DNA from: Aestuariivirga sp.
Lineage (GTDB): Bacteria; Pseudomonadota; Alphaproteobacteria; Rhizobiales; Aestuariivirgaceae
NCBI RefSeq assembly: GCF_020252395.1
Contig: NZ_JADCDB010000021.1
Span: 1 to 64,000 of the forward strand
Length of the DNA stretch: 64,000 nucleotides
Direction of reading: 5' to 3'
Below the pieces are notes generated by a model, which worked only from the letters and a program-made list of their open reading frames with translations, did not search any database and was not told the origin of the DNA. Position numbers and translations under genes: made by a program. Positions 27,501-34,627 of this stretch are shown here, piece by piece (position 1 is the first letter of the stretch; each line of letters starts with the position of its first letter).

Positions 27501-28457
27501 GTCGCGGCGGCTCACCACATAGGCCGCGCCACGTGCCACGCCGCTGACGCTCCAGGCGGAAGGGGAGGTCTGCTTGCCGGCAGTCTCCACCCCGGGCTGG
27601 ACGCGGCAATTCCCGCAGCGCAGGTCGTTGCCGAACCACGCCACCACCAGCGAGGCGGCGGCGGCCTTGCGGCAGGTCGCCTTCAGCTGGTCCAGCGACA
27701 CGCTGAAATCGCTGTCCACGGCGGAGGCATGGGCGTTTTCCGCCGCCGTCACGCCCTCTTCCGCCTGGCGCGTCACGATCTCCGTGTCATAGCCGAACTC
27801 GGTGGAGCCGGGGATGATGTTCACCGCCTTCACATGGCTTTCCATGCCGCCCACCCCTTTCATCACCTCGAAGGAGAGTTGCGGCAGGCGGTTGCCGAAG
27901 CCGGCGAGCGGCAGCTGCTCGAACACCACATAGGCAAGCCCGCGATAGGCCGGCGCCTTGCCCTGGCCCTCGATGGCGGCGATCAGGCTGTCGGCCTCCT
28001 GGGTTTCGCTGCCGGTGTAGATGCGCGCCGTCACGCCACGCAGGTCGAAGGGCCGGCCATCCGCCCAGACGCGGCCGATGCGGTCGATCTCGCCCTCGCA
28101 CAGGGCAACCGCGAAACTGGCGGAATAGCTGTAGGTCTTCACTTTGCCGCCGCTGCCGCCGCCACCGCCCTTGCCGCCCTCGGTTTTCGTCTTCTCGATG
28201 AAGTCGGTGGCCCAGATCACCTGCCCCGCCACCCGCATGCGCCCCCACAGCCGCGCGATGGGCGCGCCCTCGGTGGAGGCCATGACGCGCAGGTCCGTGA
28301 GCCGCGGCCCCTTGGCGGTGCGCGCGCCGCCGAACAGCTTTTCGTCGATGAAGCTCCCGGCCACCGCGCCCAGCGCGCGGCCGATCATGCCGCCCACGGG
28401 TCCCCCCAGCAACGTGCCGAGGCCCGTTCCCACCGCCTGCAGAACCACCGTCGCCAT
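24576..28457 (-). CDS. GTA tail hub/TIM-barrel protein, RcGTA gp15-like
   Basis: A 1293-residue tail-tip protein. It begins with a Gly-rich hydrophobic stretch (TGLGTLLGGPVGGMIGRALG), followed by a phage-tail N-terminal region. A GTA TIM-barrel domain (glycoside-hydrolase-like fold) covers about 370-740 (LIGSELTGLTTLRREANGFPF, VSYGADWSEW, WFTEAGCAAVDKGS). A Phage-tail_3-type domain follows at about 790-960. In RcGTA this is the large hub/receptor-contact protein at the tail tip. The ATG at 28457 shares a base with the preceding peptidase gene stop; the open frame above it is a shadow. Confidence 0.93.
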   Translation of the reverse strand: MATVVLQAVGTGLGTLLGGPVGGMIGRALGAVAGSFIDEKLFGGARTAKGPRLTDLRVMASTEGAPIARLWGRMRVAGQVIWATDFIEKTKTEGGKGGGGGSGGKVKTYSYSASFAVALCEGEIDRIGRVWADGRPFDLRGVTARIYTGSETQEADSLIAAIEGQGKAPAYRGLAYVVFEQLPLAGFGNRLPQLSFEVMKGVGGMESHVKAVNIIPGSTEFGYDTEIVTRQAEEGVTAAENAHASAVDSDFSVSLDQLKATCRKAAAASLVVAWFGNDLRCGNCRVQPGVETAGKQTSPSAWSVSGVARGAAYVVSRRDGEPAFGGTPSDASVLRAIAELKARRLKVMFHPFVLMDIAPGNALPDPYGGAEQAAYPWRGRITGAAAPGRAGSPDKTPAAAAEIAAFVGQAQPQHFTAAGASVTYSGPPEWSFRRMILHYAKLCALAGGVDAFLIGSELTGLTTLRREANGFPFVAALMQLAQEVKAILPLAQVSYGADWSEWSGHQPADGTGDVFFHLDPFWSLPQVGFIGLDNYLPLADWRDGESHRDRLAGWTSVYDTRYLMANIAGGEYFDWYYASAADRALQLRTPIGDGAYAKPWVFRRKDLKGWWTNRHYNRPGGVESATPTGWTPQSKPIWFTEAGCAAVDKGSNEPNAFIDAKSAESRLPPFSSGARDDLMQARHVTALDEYWSDPANNPASAVDGQRMVNAARIFLWAWDARPFPQFPARDDLWADALNYERGHWLNGRAGIVPLGGLVAEVMRSYGLDDVDVSAVEGMVAGFAIDRVMPGRDALEGLMRAMGLDAVESGGGLRVFMRKSAAVTALTPGGLAEANAEAPLYRITRAQETDLPAAVKLSYLEAGLDYRLAVAEAKQTGGAARRDGLIELPAAVTQAEAQKRAQVLLQEAWAGRETVELALPPSQLALEPGDVLALSLDDGSYLLRIEEMAEGNLRKIRGRSFDRAVQEPADAPGRGQSAETAVIYGPPAVQAMDLALADDSVQAHAPWIAAAATPWPGELSLYRRTGKASLSFNRAIGAAASMGVLLTPLAAGPLGCLDRGPGATVRLSSGAVFPAGLDELLQGANLAAVGSMATGWEIVQFAGAELVGVQSWRLSLLLRGQFGSEPEMRALRPAGERFVLLDQAVVQPVLSLAQAGLEQSWQVGPSEGDFAQAQASVTLRSALLGLRPLAPVRLKAARQGADVRVSWIRRSRIGGDSWEASEIPLAEEREAYRIDVLAGAAVRRSVAVGESQWLYRAADIAADFGPGTNSFTLRVAQLSSSFGAGAAVQETLYV

Positions 28458-28888
28458 CACGCGCCTCCCGGAAAGCGGAAGGCGAAGGCCAGGCGGCGCA
28501 GCCACCAGGCCGACAGCGCCACCTCCGCCACGGCAGCGCCCTCCTGCGCATGCACCATGGCGCCGCCCGGCGCCGCAATGCCGCAATGCTTGGCCGGCAG
28601 CCGCGGCCGCCAGCGGAACAGCAGCACGTCGCCGGAGCGATAGTCTGTACACGGTATTTCTGTCAGGTGCCGCCGCGCCGCCTCCGCCATCGCTTCGCCG
28701 CCGCCCATCTCGGCCCAGCCAGGCTGGTAGGGAGGCGGCGTTTCCGGCTCCTCGCCCACCACCTCCCGCCACACGCCGCGCACGAGGCCCAGGCAATCCG
28801 TTCCCACGCCCTTCAGGCTCGCCTGGTGCAGGTAGGGCGTGCCGATCCAGCCGCGCGCCGCGGCCACGATCCTGTCCTCAGCCGCCAT
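28457..28888 (-). CDS. GTA NlpC/P60 cell-wall peptidase, RcGTA gp14-like
   Basis: A 143-residue NlpC/P60 cysteine peptidase. Cys32 in GTDCLGLVRGVW and His101 in AKHCGI are the catalytic pair. Tail-tip peptidases of this class cut peptidoglycan during DNA delivery. Start and stop each share one base with the neighbouring tail genes (TGATG junctions), so expression is tightly coupled. Confidence 0.94.
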   Translation of the reverse strand: MAAEDRIVAAARGWIGTPYLHQASLKGVGTDCLGLVRGVWREVVGEEPETPPPYQPGWAEMGGGEAMAEAARRHLTEIPCTDYRSGDVLLFRWRPRLPAKHCGIAAPGGAMVHAQEGAAVAEVALSAWWLRRLAFAFRFPGGA

Positions 28889-29769
28889 CAGCCTTTTCCT
28901 TTCGTCTTTTTCTGCCTCACCGCGTAACCCAGAACGAAATCGTCGCCCGGCATATGCGGGAAGCCGCGGAAATTGGCCGCGTTGTTGAACTTCGCGCGGC
29001 AGGTGGAAAACTGCTTGTCGCAGCCCGCCCGCAGAACGAGCCGGTCGCCCGCCGCGGCGTCGAACAGCAGCGGCTGCCACAGCTCGATGCTCGCCAGCGC
29101 GCCGGCCACGCGGTGGAATTTGATGACGCCGCCACGCCCGGCATTGGCCCCGGTGGCGAAGGCGAGCGTGCCATGGGCGAAGAAGCCCGCCGCGAAGCCC
29201 GCCGCCCCGCTCACCTCGAGAACCCGCCGCTCGCGGCAGGCATTGAGCTGAACCGCGGCGGCGAAATCGGGGTTGCCGAGGTCCACTCCGCAGCGCGCAT
29301 CGCCCAGCACCGCGTCGCAGCCATACTGGTACAGCCGCCCGCGCGGCTCGTTCAGCACATGTGTAAGCCCGCGCAGCTCGGCGCTGAAAAAGCCGCGCCC
29401 GCGCGTCACCTCGCCCACATGGCCCTTCTTCAGCAGCACGCGCTGGCTCACGTCCTGCCAGTTGACGCGCCACAGCTCCACCGCGGCATTGTCGAAGTCC
29501 CCGGCCTTCAGCCGCGCCTCGCTCAAGCGCGCGGAGGAGAGAGCGCCCGCGGCCTCGAGATTGTCCACCGACAAGCCCAGCGAGGATTCGATCTCGCTGG
29601 CCGCGAAACCCGCCTCCGCCTCATAGGCCGTGCCGTCGATGACGAGATCGCGGTCATGGTCGGTGAAGCCCAGCACCTCGCCGCTCTTCAGCGCCACCCG
29701 CCAGCAATGGCAGAGCGTGGTGGCGCCGCTGGCCAGATGTTCAGCCATGCCATTGGGAATCTGCCTCAT
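28888..29769 (-). CDS. GTA tail hub protein DUF2163/BR0599, RcGTA gp13-like
   Basis: A 293-residue protein with the DUF2163 N-terminal domain (LCHCWRVALKSGEVLGFTDHDRDL) and the BR0599 C-terminal region. Paired cysteines occur in YGCDAVLGDARCGVDL and GCDKQFSTCRAKFNN; related hub proteins of siphophages hold a metal or Fe-S centre with such cysteines, so this may too (inference). Overlaps the g12-like gene by four bases. Confidence 0.93.
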   Translation of the reverse strand: MRQIPNGMAEHLASGATTLCHCWRVALKSGEVLGFTDHDRDLVIDGTAYEAEAGFAASEIESSLGLSVDNLEAAGALSSARLSEARLKAGDFDNAAVELWRVNWQDVSQRVLLKKGHVGEVTRGRGFFSAELRGLTHVLNEPRGRLYQYGCDAVLGDARCGVDLGNPDFAAAVQLNACRERRVLEVSGAAGFAAGFFAHGTLAFATGANAGRGGVIKFHRVAGALASIELWQPLLFDAAAGDRLVLRAGCDKQFSTCRAKFNNAANFRGFPHMPGDDFVLGYAVRQKKTKGKG

Positions 29770-30389
29770 GCGCGGATCTCCACGATGGGAATGTCAGGAA
29801 TGTCGCCGCCCGCGAATTGCGCAAGGTTGATCCGCAGCTCGTCCGTGTCGAAGCGCACCGGCACGTCGAAGCAGAAGCCCGCCGTCACAGGGGCCCCGGC
29901 AGCGGGTGCTGTGGCAAGCGTCACCAGCCCGGTCAGCGCATCGAGCGTGAAGCCTGTCACCGCTTGCCCCCCGACGGCGATGCGAACGCTTCCCCCCACC
30001 GGCTTGGTGATGGTGCGGAGATAATCGCGCAGGCCCGAGCCATAGCGCTTCACCAGCTGGAAACTCCTTGTGGCGCCATCGCCCGTGCCGATCGCCTGGT
30101 CGAGCGGCGTCACCGCCGCGGCGGGCGCGCCGGATTTGAAGTCGAGATGGTCCTTCCAGCGGAAGCCGTGCAGCCTGCCGCGCCGCTCCTCGAAAAAGGC
30201 GACCACCAGGTGAATGTCGTCCAGTGACTTTACGCCAAAGCCCGCATTGTAGCGCCGGCGCGATTGGGCCCAGCGGCTGTTGCGCTCTTCAGCGCCCGAG
30301 CCCGTCACCACGATTTCGGTGCGGCGCTCAGGCCCCCCTGAACTGCCGCGCGAGATGGAAGTCGGAAAGCGGACGTCATCGAAGCTCAT
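29766..30389 (-). CDS. GTA distal tail protein DUF2460, RcGTA gp12-like
   Basis: A 207-residue DUF2460 protein. FDDVRFPTSISRGSSGG at the N-terminus and RYGSGLRDYLRTITKPV followed by VPVRFDTDELRI near the C-terminus are family hallmarks. It forms the distal tail ring joining tube and hub. Starts one base after the tape-measure gene stop. Confidence 0.94.
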   Translation of the reverse strand: MSFDDVRFPTSISRGSSGGPERRTEIVVTGSGAEERNSRWAQSRRRYNAGFGVKSLDDIHLVVAFFEERRGRLHGFRWKDHLDFKSGAPAAAVTPLDQAIGTGDGATRSFQLVKRYGSGLRDYLRTITKPVGGSVRIAVGGQAVTGFTLDALTGLVTLATAPAAGAPVTAGFCFDVPVRFDTDELRINLAQFAGGDIPDIPIVEIRA

Positions 30390-30390
30390 G

Positions 30391-30939
30391 TCACAGGTTC
30401 CTCTGTCCGCGCGCCACGGCCCGCGCGATCATCGCCGAGACCTGGGATTGCGAGCCGTGGAAGCTCTGCGCATCGGGCGTGGAGATGTTCACCGTCACGT
30501 TCGCGCCGCCGCCGCGCACGCCCAGCTTGCCGTCCGCCCCGCGCGCCAGCGGCATGATCGCCTCCGGCCCCGCCTCGCCCATCAGCCCCGCAGCCCCGCG
30601 CATCGCGAAGAGGGTTGGCGAATTGACAATGCCGCCATCGGCGAAGGGAATGACGCGCCCGCCGGAGAAAGCATTGCCGCCGGCATTCTTCATCAATCCG
30701 CCCGTCAGCCCGCCGAGCAGCGAGCCCAGGGGCTTCAGCGCCGCCGACAGCGCCATGCGGGCGAGCGACAGCGCGAGGCCCTTCAGCACGTCGGACAGGT
30801 TTTTCCCCTGCACGGCGGCGCTGGCGAAGGCCGTCACCATGCGGCTGCCCACGCTTTCCGCCAGATGGTCGAGATCGGTGAGCTGGCCCTTCAGCACTTC
30901 GGCCTGGCCGCTCATCTGGTCGAGCTTGTCACTGGTCAT
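30391..30939 (-). CDS. Short GTA tape-measure protein, RcGTA gp11-like
   Basis: A 182-residue tail tape-measure protein. The C-terminal region has the usual motif FADGGIVNSPTLF followed by GLMGEAGPEAIMPL. The central part (about 45-90) is hydrophobic (LALSLARMALSAALKPLGSLLGGL). Tape-measure length sets tail length, so the particle should have a short tail, as RcGTA does. Overlaps the g10.1-like gene by four bases. Confidence 0.92.
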   Translation of the reverse strand: MTSDKLDQMSGQAEVLKGQLTDLDHLAESVGSRMVTAFASAAVQGKNLSDVLKGLALSLARMALSAALKPLGSLLGGLTGGLMKNAGGNAFSGGRVIPFADGGIVNSPTLFAMRGAAGLMGEAGPEAIMPLARGADGKLGVRGGGANVTVNISTPDAQSFHGSQSQVSAMIARAVARGQRNL

Positions 30940-31115
30940 GTCTCATCCGGAAATTGTTCGAGGAGTTGGTCGAGCACATCACGCGGCAGCGTGGCGCGCG
31001 GTGTCCTGCCGAAGGCCGCCGCGATTTCGCGCGGGGTCGCCGCCCAGAAGTCGCGCGGGCTCAGGCGCAGCGTGCCGAGCCCCATGGCCATCATCGGCCC
31101 CCAGGGGAACTTCAC
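30936..31115 (-). CDS. GTA tail assembly chaperone, RcGTA g10.1-like, GTG start
   Basis: A 59-residue gene. The GTG at 31115 overlaps the preceding g10-like stop by four bases (GTGA), and its own TGA overlaps the tape-measure ATG by four bases. The translation begins MKFPWGPMMAMGLGTLRLSP and contains PRDFWAATPREIAAAF, the signature of the phage tail assembly chaperone family (DUF2376/TAC type) found between g10 and g11 in GTA clusters. Confidence 0.88.
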   Translation of the reverse strand: MKFPWGPMMAMGLGTLRLSPRDFWAATPREIAAAFGRTPRATLPRDVLDQLLEQFPDET

Positions 31116-31426
31116 GTCTCACCCGCGAAGGTCGCGCGCAGGAGCCTGACGACGATCGACAGGAAGCCCTGCGCCCCGCCCTCGGCCCGCATGTCCGCGA
31201 CCTGTTCGTCGCTCACCACGTTTCCGGCCCCGCGCAGTCCCGCGCCGATCACGCGGATCGCGTCGCTGGCGCCGATCTTGCCGGCCTCGAAGCGCTGCGC
31301 GATGGCGATCAGGTCCTCGCCGCCATAGGCATGTTCGAGTTCGGCCAAGGCGCCCAGCGTCAGGCACAGCACATATTTGCGGCCGGATAGTTCGGCCTCG
31401 ATCTCGCCCCGGTGTGCATTGGCCAT
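31112..31426 (-). CDS. GTA tail assembly protein, RcGTA gp10-like
   Basis: A 104-residue GTA gp10/TAC-11-family protein: GEIEAELSGRKYVLCLTLGALAELEHAYG, split by the family pattern LTLGALAELE, then FEAGKIGASDAIRVIGAGLRG. It likely works with the g10.1 product as a tail-assembly chaperone. Starts one base after the tail-tube gene stop. Confidence 0.93.
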   Translation of the reverse strand: MANAHRGEIEAELSGRKYVLCLTLGALAELEHAYGGEDLIAIAQRFEAGKIGASDAIRVIGAGLRGAGNVVSDEQVADMRAEGGAQGFLSIVVRLLRATFAGET

Positions 31427-31427
31427 G

Positions 31428-31841
31428 TCACACCCCCGCGAAACTGATTTCGCCGGCGGATTCGAGCGCGAGGTCGAAGCTCACCTCGCCGTCATGCCGG
31501 CCGGCGAATTCCAGGCTGGCGATCTGGAACGGCCCGGTCAGCGTGCCGAAATCCGGCACCACCACCTGCCAGTTCCGAATGCTCCCCGCGAAGAACAGCG
31601 ACCGGATCGCCGCATCCGACGCCGCATCCTTGAAGATGCCAGAGCCCCGGATCGCCGCCGACTTGATCCCCGCGCCGCTAAGCAGCTCCCGCCACTGGTT
31701 GGGCGAGTCCTGGTTCGTCGCATCCACCGTCCCGGCATTGAAGCTGATCTGATTGCTGCGCAAGCCCGCCACCGCGGCAAAGCTTCCCGTTCCCGCCGCA
31801 TCGAGCTTCAGCAGCAGGTCACGCCCTTTCTGAGCACCCAT
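31428..31841 (-). CDS. GTA major tail tube protein, RcGTA gp9-like
   Basis: A 137-residue tail tube protein. QKGRDLLLKLDAAGTGSF, VAGLRSNQISFNAGTVD, and the C-terminal FQIASLEFAGRHDGEV are typical of the TP901-1-type tail tube family in GTAs. It builds the hollow tail tube through which DNA passes. Confidence 0.94.
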   Translation of the reverse strand: MGAQKGRDLLLKLDAAGTGSFAAVAGLRSNQISFNAGTVDATNQDSPNQWRELLSGAGIKSAAIRGSGIFKDAASDAAIRSLFFAGSIRNWQVVVPDFGTLTGPFQIASLEFAGRHDGEVSFDLALESAGEISFAGV

Positions 31842-31850
31842 GTCTTTCTC

Positions 31851-32237
31851 CTAAAGTGGTTCCGTCGCCGCGCGGAAGCGCAGCGATGCGCCGTAATTCT
31901 GGCCGGTCTTCACCACGCTCCAGAACATCAGCCGCAAATTCACCAGCCGGTGGCCGGCCAGCGTAAGCGGTGCGCCGTCGAGGGCCGCCTCGACGGCCGC
32001 CGAGATCGCCTGCGCCTGGGCCCGCCCGCGGCTGTTGGAGCGCACCACGAGCGACACGAAATGCTCGAAACCGCCCTCGCCGAAGGTGCTCCAGTCCCGC
32101 GTGTCGAGGCCGGTGAACTCGACATAGGAAGGCGGCGCCCCGCGTGGCGCCTCGTCATAGACATAGGCGCCGCCGAGCGCCGCCTTCACCGCATCGTCCG
32201 CGATGAGCCTGGCGCGCATCGCCTCCTGCAGGGCCAT
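31851..32237 (-). CDS. GTA tail terminator/completion protein DUF3168, RcGTA gp8-like
   Basis: A 128-residue DUF3168 protein beginning MALQEAMRARLIADDAV and containing YVEFTGLDTRDWSTFGEGG and FEHFVSLVVRSNSRGRAQA. It caps the tail tube at the head interface. ATG at 32237 lies eight bases after the upstream connector gene; the longer open frame is a shadow of that gene. Confidence 0.92.
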   Translation of the reverse strand: MALQEAMRARLIADDAVKAALGGAYVYDEAPRGAPPSYVEFTGLDTRDWSTFGEGGFEHFVSLVVRSNSRGRAQAQAISAAVEAALDGAPLTLAGHRLVNLRLMFWSVVKTGQNYGASLRFRAATEPL

Positions 32238-32245
32238 CCCCGCGC

Positions 32246-32812
32246 TCACAGCCGCACCATGCGATAGGGCTCGAGCAACGCGCCGAGGCTCACCGGCATG
32301 CCGCTTCCCGCCTCCTCGCCGCGCTGCGCGAAGAAATGCGCAACGAGCAGCAGGATTGCCTGGCGCAGCGGTTGCGGCACATCCTGGGGGGACGTGCCGA
32401 AGCCCGCCTCGGCGCGGATGCCAATGCCATTCACGCCGCGCCCCGGCCGCGGCCACACACGTGAGCTGCGCAGCAGCACGCGCGGCGGCCGCGATGCGGG
32501 ATCGACGATGTAATGCGCCGGGTCGATCACCGCCTTCGTGTCGTCCTCGCCGAAGACGCCAATCTCCTCCACCGCCCGCAAGGGGGCGACGGGAAGTTCG
32601 ATCACGCCGTCTTCGGGCCATTGATCGCGGAAGCACAGCCAGTCCTGCGCGATGAGGCAGAGGCCCGTGCGGGCCTCCACCACGCGCCGCGCGGCTGTGA
32701 TGAGAGAAGCGATCAGCTGGTCGTCATCACTGTTGACCACGCGAAGCTGCACCTTGGCCTCGGCGAGCGAGACAGGCTCGCCCGCCGGAGGCTGCACAAG
32801 GACCTGGCCCAT
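32246..32812 (-). CDS. GTA head-tail connector/adaptor, RcGTA gp6-like
   Basis: A 188-residue head-tail connector. VSLAEAKVQLRVVNSDDDQLI, with SLITAARRVVEARTG and VAPLRAVEEIGVFG, matches the phage gp6-like connector family; the C-terminus PLRQAILLLVAHFFAQRGEE is also typical. Its ATG shares one base with the capsid gene stop. Confidence 0.92.
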   Translation of the reverse strand: MGQVLVQPPAGEPVSLAEAKVQLRVVNSDDDQLIASLITAARRVVEARTGLCLIAQDWLCFRDQWPEDGVIELPVAPLRAVEEIGVFGEDDTKAVIDPAHYIVDPASRPPRVLLRSSRVWPRPGRGVNGIGIRAEAGFGTSPQDVPQPLRQAILLLVAHFFAQRGEEAGSGMPVSLGALLEPYRMVRL

Positions 32813-34032
32813 CACGTCAGACCGAACTTCATCAGCTTGATCGCCTCGAAGTTCTGGATGCCGCCACCCACGCGCTTCGTCGTGTAGAACAGCACGTAGG
32901 GCTTGGCGGAGTAAGGATCGCGCAGGACCCGCACACCCACGCGGTCGACGATCAGGTAGCCGGAGGCGAAATCGCCGAAGCCCAGCGCGAAGGAGTCGGC
33001 CGCCACATCCGGCATCGGTTCGCATTCGGTGATGGGGAAGTTCATCAGCGTCGCCTTGCCGTCGGGCCGCGCCGCGGGCTCCCACAGGTAATTGCCGTTC
33101 GCGTCACGGAACTTGCGGATCTGGCTCTGGGTGCGGCGGTTCATCACCCAGCTCGCATTCTGGCGATAGCCGATCTTCAGCGCATAGATCAGGTCGATCA
33201 GCCGGTCGGACGGGTTGGTGGCCGGGAAGCCGCCCGCCACACCGGTGGCGAGATAGCCGACATTGCCCCAGGTCCAGCTGGCGTCCGCCACCTTGGTATA
33301 GCCGAGGAAGCCCTTGGGCTTGTTCACGCCATCGCCATTGACGAAGGCAATGCCCTCCTGCTCGGCGAAGACCAGCTGCACTTCTTCCGCCAGCCACTGG
33401 TCGATGTTGACGACCGAGTCATCCAGCAACGTCTGCGTGGCCGACGGCATCGCATAAAGCTCCATCGCCGGGAACTGCAGTTCGGCCAGCGTGATCGAGC
33501 CCGTCTCGGGCCGCGCCTGCGTCTCGCCCACCCAGCCATTGGCAAGGCCGTTGGTCGAGAACGGCTTCTTGTAAAGCGCGGCGGAGATCTGGCGGATCGA
33601 ACTGATGGAGCGAATGGGCGAAATCGCATAGAGCCTCCGCCCGATCTCGGCTTCGACGTCCGGCGGCACGAGGAAGCCGCCATCGGGACCGGAGCCGACC
33701 GACATGGCCTTGGCCTCCAGTGCTGAAAGTCCTTGGCTCTCGCCCTTGCGCACATAGGTGTCGAAGGCCTGCTTGTGCTCGCGCGCCACAGGCTGTGCTT
33801 CCGCGGTCTCGCCCGAAAGCTGCGGCCGCCGCTGCTTCAGCGTCAGCTCGTCGATTCGCGCCTTCGCCTCGTCCACCGCGCGGTTGATGCGGTCCACCTT
33901 CTCGGCCGTCACCACATCCGCCGCCATGCGCCTCTCGATCTGGCCGAGGCGCTCGTCGTTGGCGTCCTTGAAGGCCTCGAAGGCCTGCATCATGTCGCCG
34001 AAGGCGACCTTGGTCTCAAGTCCCGTCTCCAT
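32812..34032 (-). CDS. GTA major capsid protein, HK97 fold, RcGTA gp5-like
   Basis: A 406-residue HK97-type capsid protein. The N-terminal coiled-coil scaffold region is about 1-110 and is probably removed by the protease. The HK97 body follows (VGSGPDGGFLVPPDVEAEIG, LANGWVGETQARPETGS, GIAFVNGDGVNKPKGFLGY, SWVMNRRTQSQIRKFRD). Starts right after the prohead protease stop. Confidence 0.97.
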   Translation of the reverse strand: METGLETKVAFGDMMQAFEAFKDANDERLGQIERRMAADVVTAEKVDRINRAVDEAKARIDELTLKQRRPQLSGETAEAQPVAREHKQAFDTYVRKGESQGLSALEAKAMSVGSGPDGGFLVPPDVEAEIGRRLYAISPIRSISSIRQISAALYKKPFSTNGLANGWVGETQARPETGSITLAELQFPAMELYAMPSATQTLLDDSVVNIDQWLAEEVQLVFAEQEGIAFVNGDGVNKPKGFLGYTKVADASWTWGNVGYLATGVAGGFPATNPSDRLIDLIYALKIGYRQNASWVMNRRTQSQIRKFRDANGNYLWEPAARPDGKATLMNFPITECEPMPDVAADSFALGFGDFASGYLIVDRVGVRVLRDPYSAKPYVLFYTTKRVGGGIQNFEAIKLMKFGLT

Positions 34033-34524
34033 TCACTTACCCTTTCTCATTGCAACACGCTTCACGCCGGTCACCCGCGCTCCAACGAGCATCGGGAAGG
34101 TCACCAGCGAGATCTCCCAGAGGTCGATTTCGGTGAGCAGCCGCGAGGCCGATGCCCGGTCGCGCCGCGCCCGCACCGTGCGAAAGCCGATCGACAATCC
34201 GTCGAGCCCCTTCGACTCGAGCAGCGAGAACAGCTCGCGCCCGCGCTGCACATTGCGGTCGAGGCGGCCCGTCACATGCAGTCCGCGCGGCGTCTCGTGC
34301 AGGTCGATCCAGGTTCCCACGGGCTCGCCCGCGTCATGCTGGAACAGCATGCGCACCTCGGACGCACCCCGCTTCTTCAGCGAGGCCGCGAAGGCCCCCG
34401 GCATCACCACGTCGCCCGACTGGTCGCGCGCCCCGAACAGGCTCGCATAGCCACTGAACACACCAGATCCGGAGCAGGCGCACAGCGGCTGCCCCATCGG
34501 GCTCAATTCCCGCCGGGTTTGCAT
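34033..34524 (-). CDS. GTA prohead protease, RcGTA gp4-like
   Basis: A 163-residue HK97-family prohead protease that trims the capsid scaffold domain. His63 (MLFQHDAGEPVG) and Ser111 (GLSIGFR) are the expected catalytic residues. A Met at residue 10 is a possible shorter start. It is separated from the portal gene by a REP-like element, the largest gap in the cluster. Confidence 0.93.
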   Translation of the reverse strand: MQTRRELSPMGQPLCACSGSGVFSGYASLFGARDQSGDVVMPGAFAASLKKRGASEVRMLFQHDAGEPVGTWIDLHETPRGLHVTGRLDRNVQRGRELFSLLESKGLDGLSIGFRTVRARRDRASASRLLTEIDLWEISLVTFPMLVGARVTGVKRVAMRKGK

Positions 34525-34553
34525 TCTCGTTGTCTCCTTTGATCACGTCAAAA

Positions 34554-34627
34554 AGGATCGCCGGAACAAACCCGGCGATGATGTTACTGGATTCCCATCA
34601 TGAACGGGCTTGTCCCAGGCATCCTTT
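34554..34627. repeat. REP-like palindromic element inside the GTA cluster, copy 2
   Basis: Two short stems: one built on TCGCCGG...CCCGGCGA, and one with CATCATGAACGGGCTTGTCCC similar to the 17643 and 63609 elements. It fills the gap between portal and prohead protease genes. Confidence 0.55.

Noticed and set aside
24705-28643. A 1312-codon open frame on the plus strand opposite the GTA g15-like gene
   Set aside because: Its composition is His/Arg/Ala-rich without any domain, and the minus strand carries a clear GTA tail hub gene. Long antisense frames are expected in GC-rich DNA.
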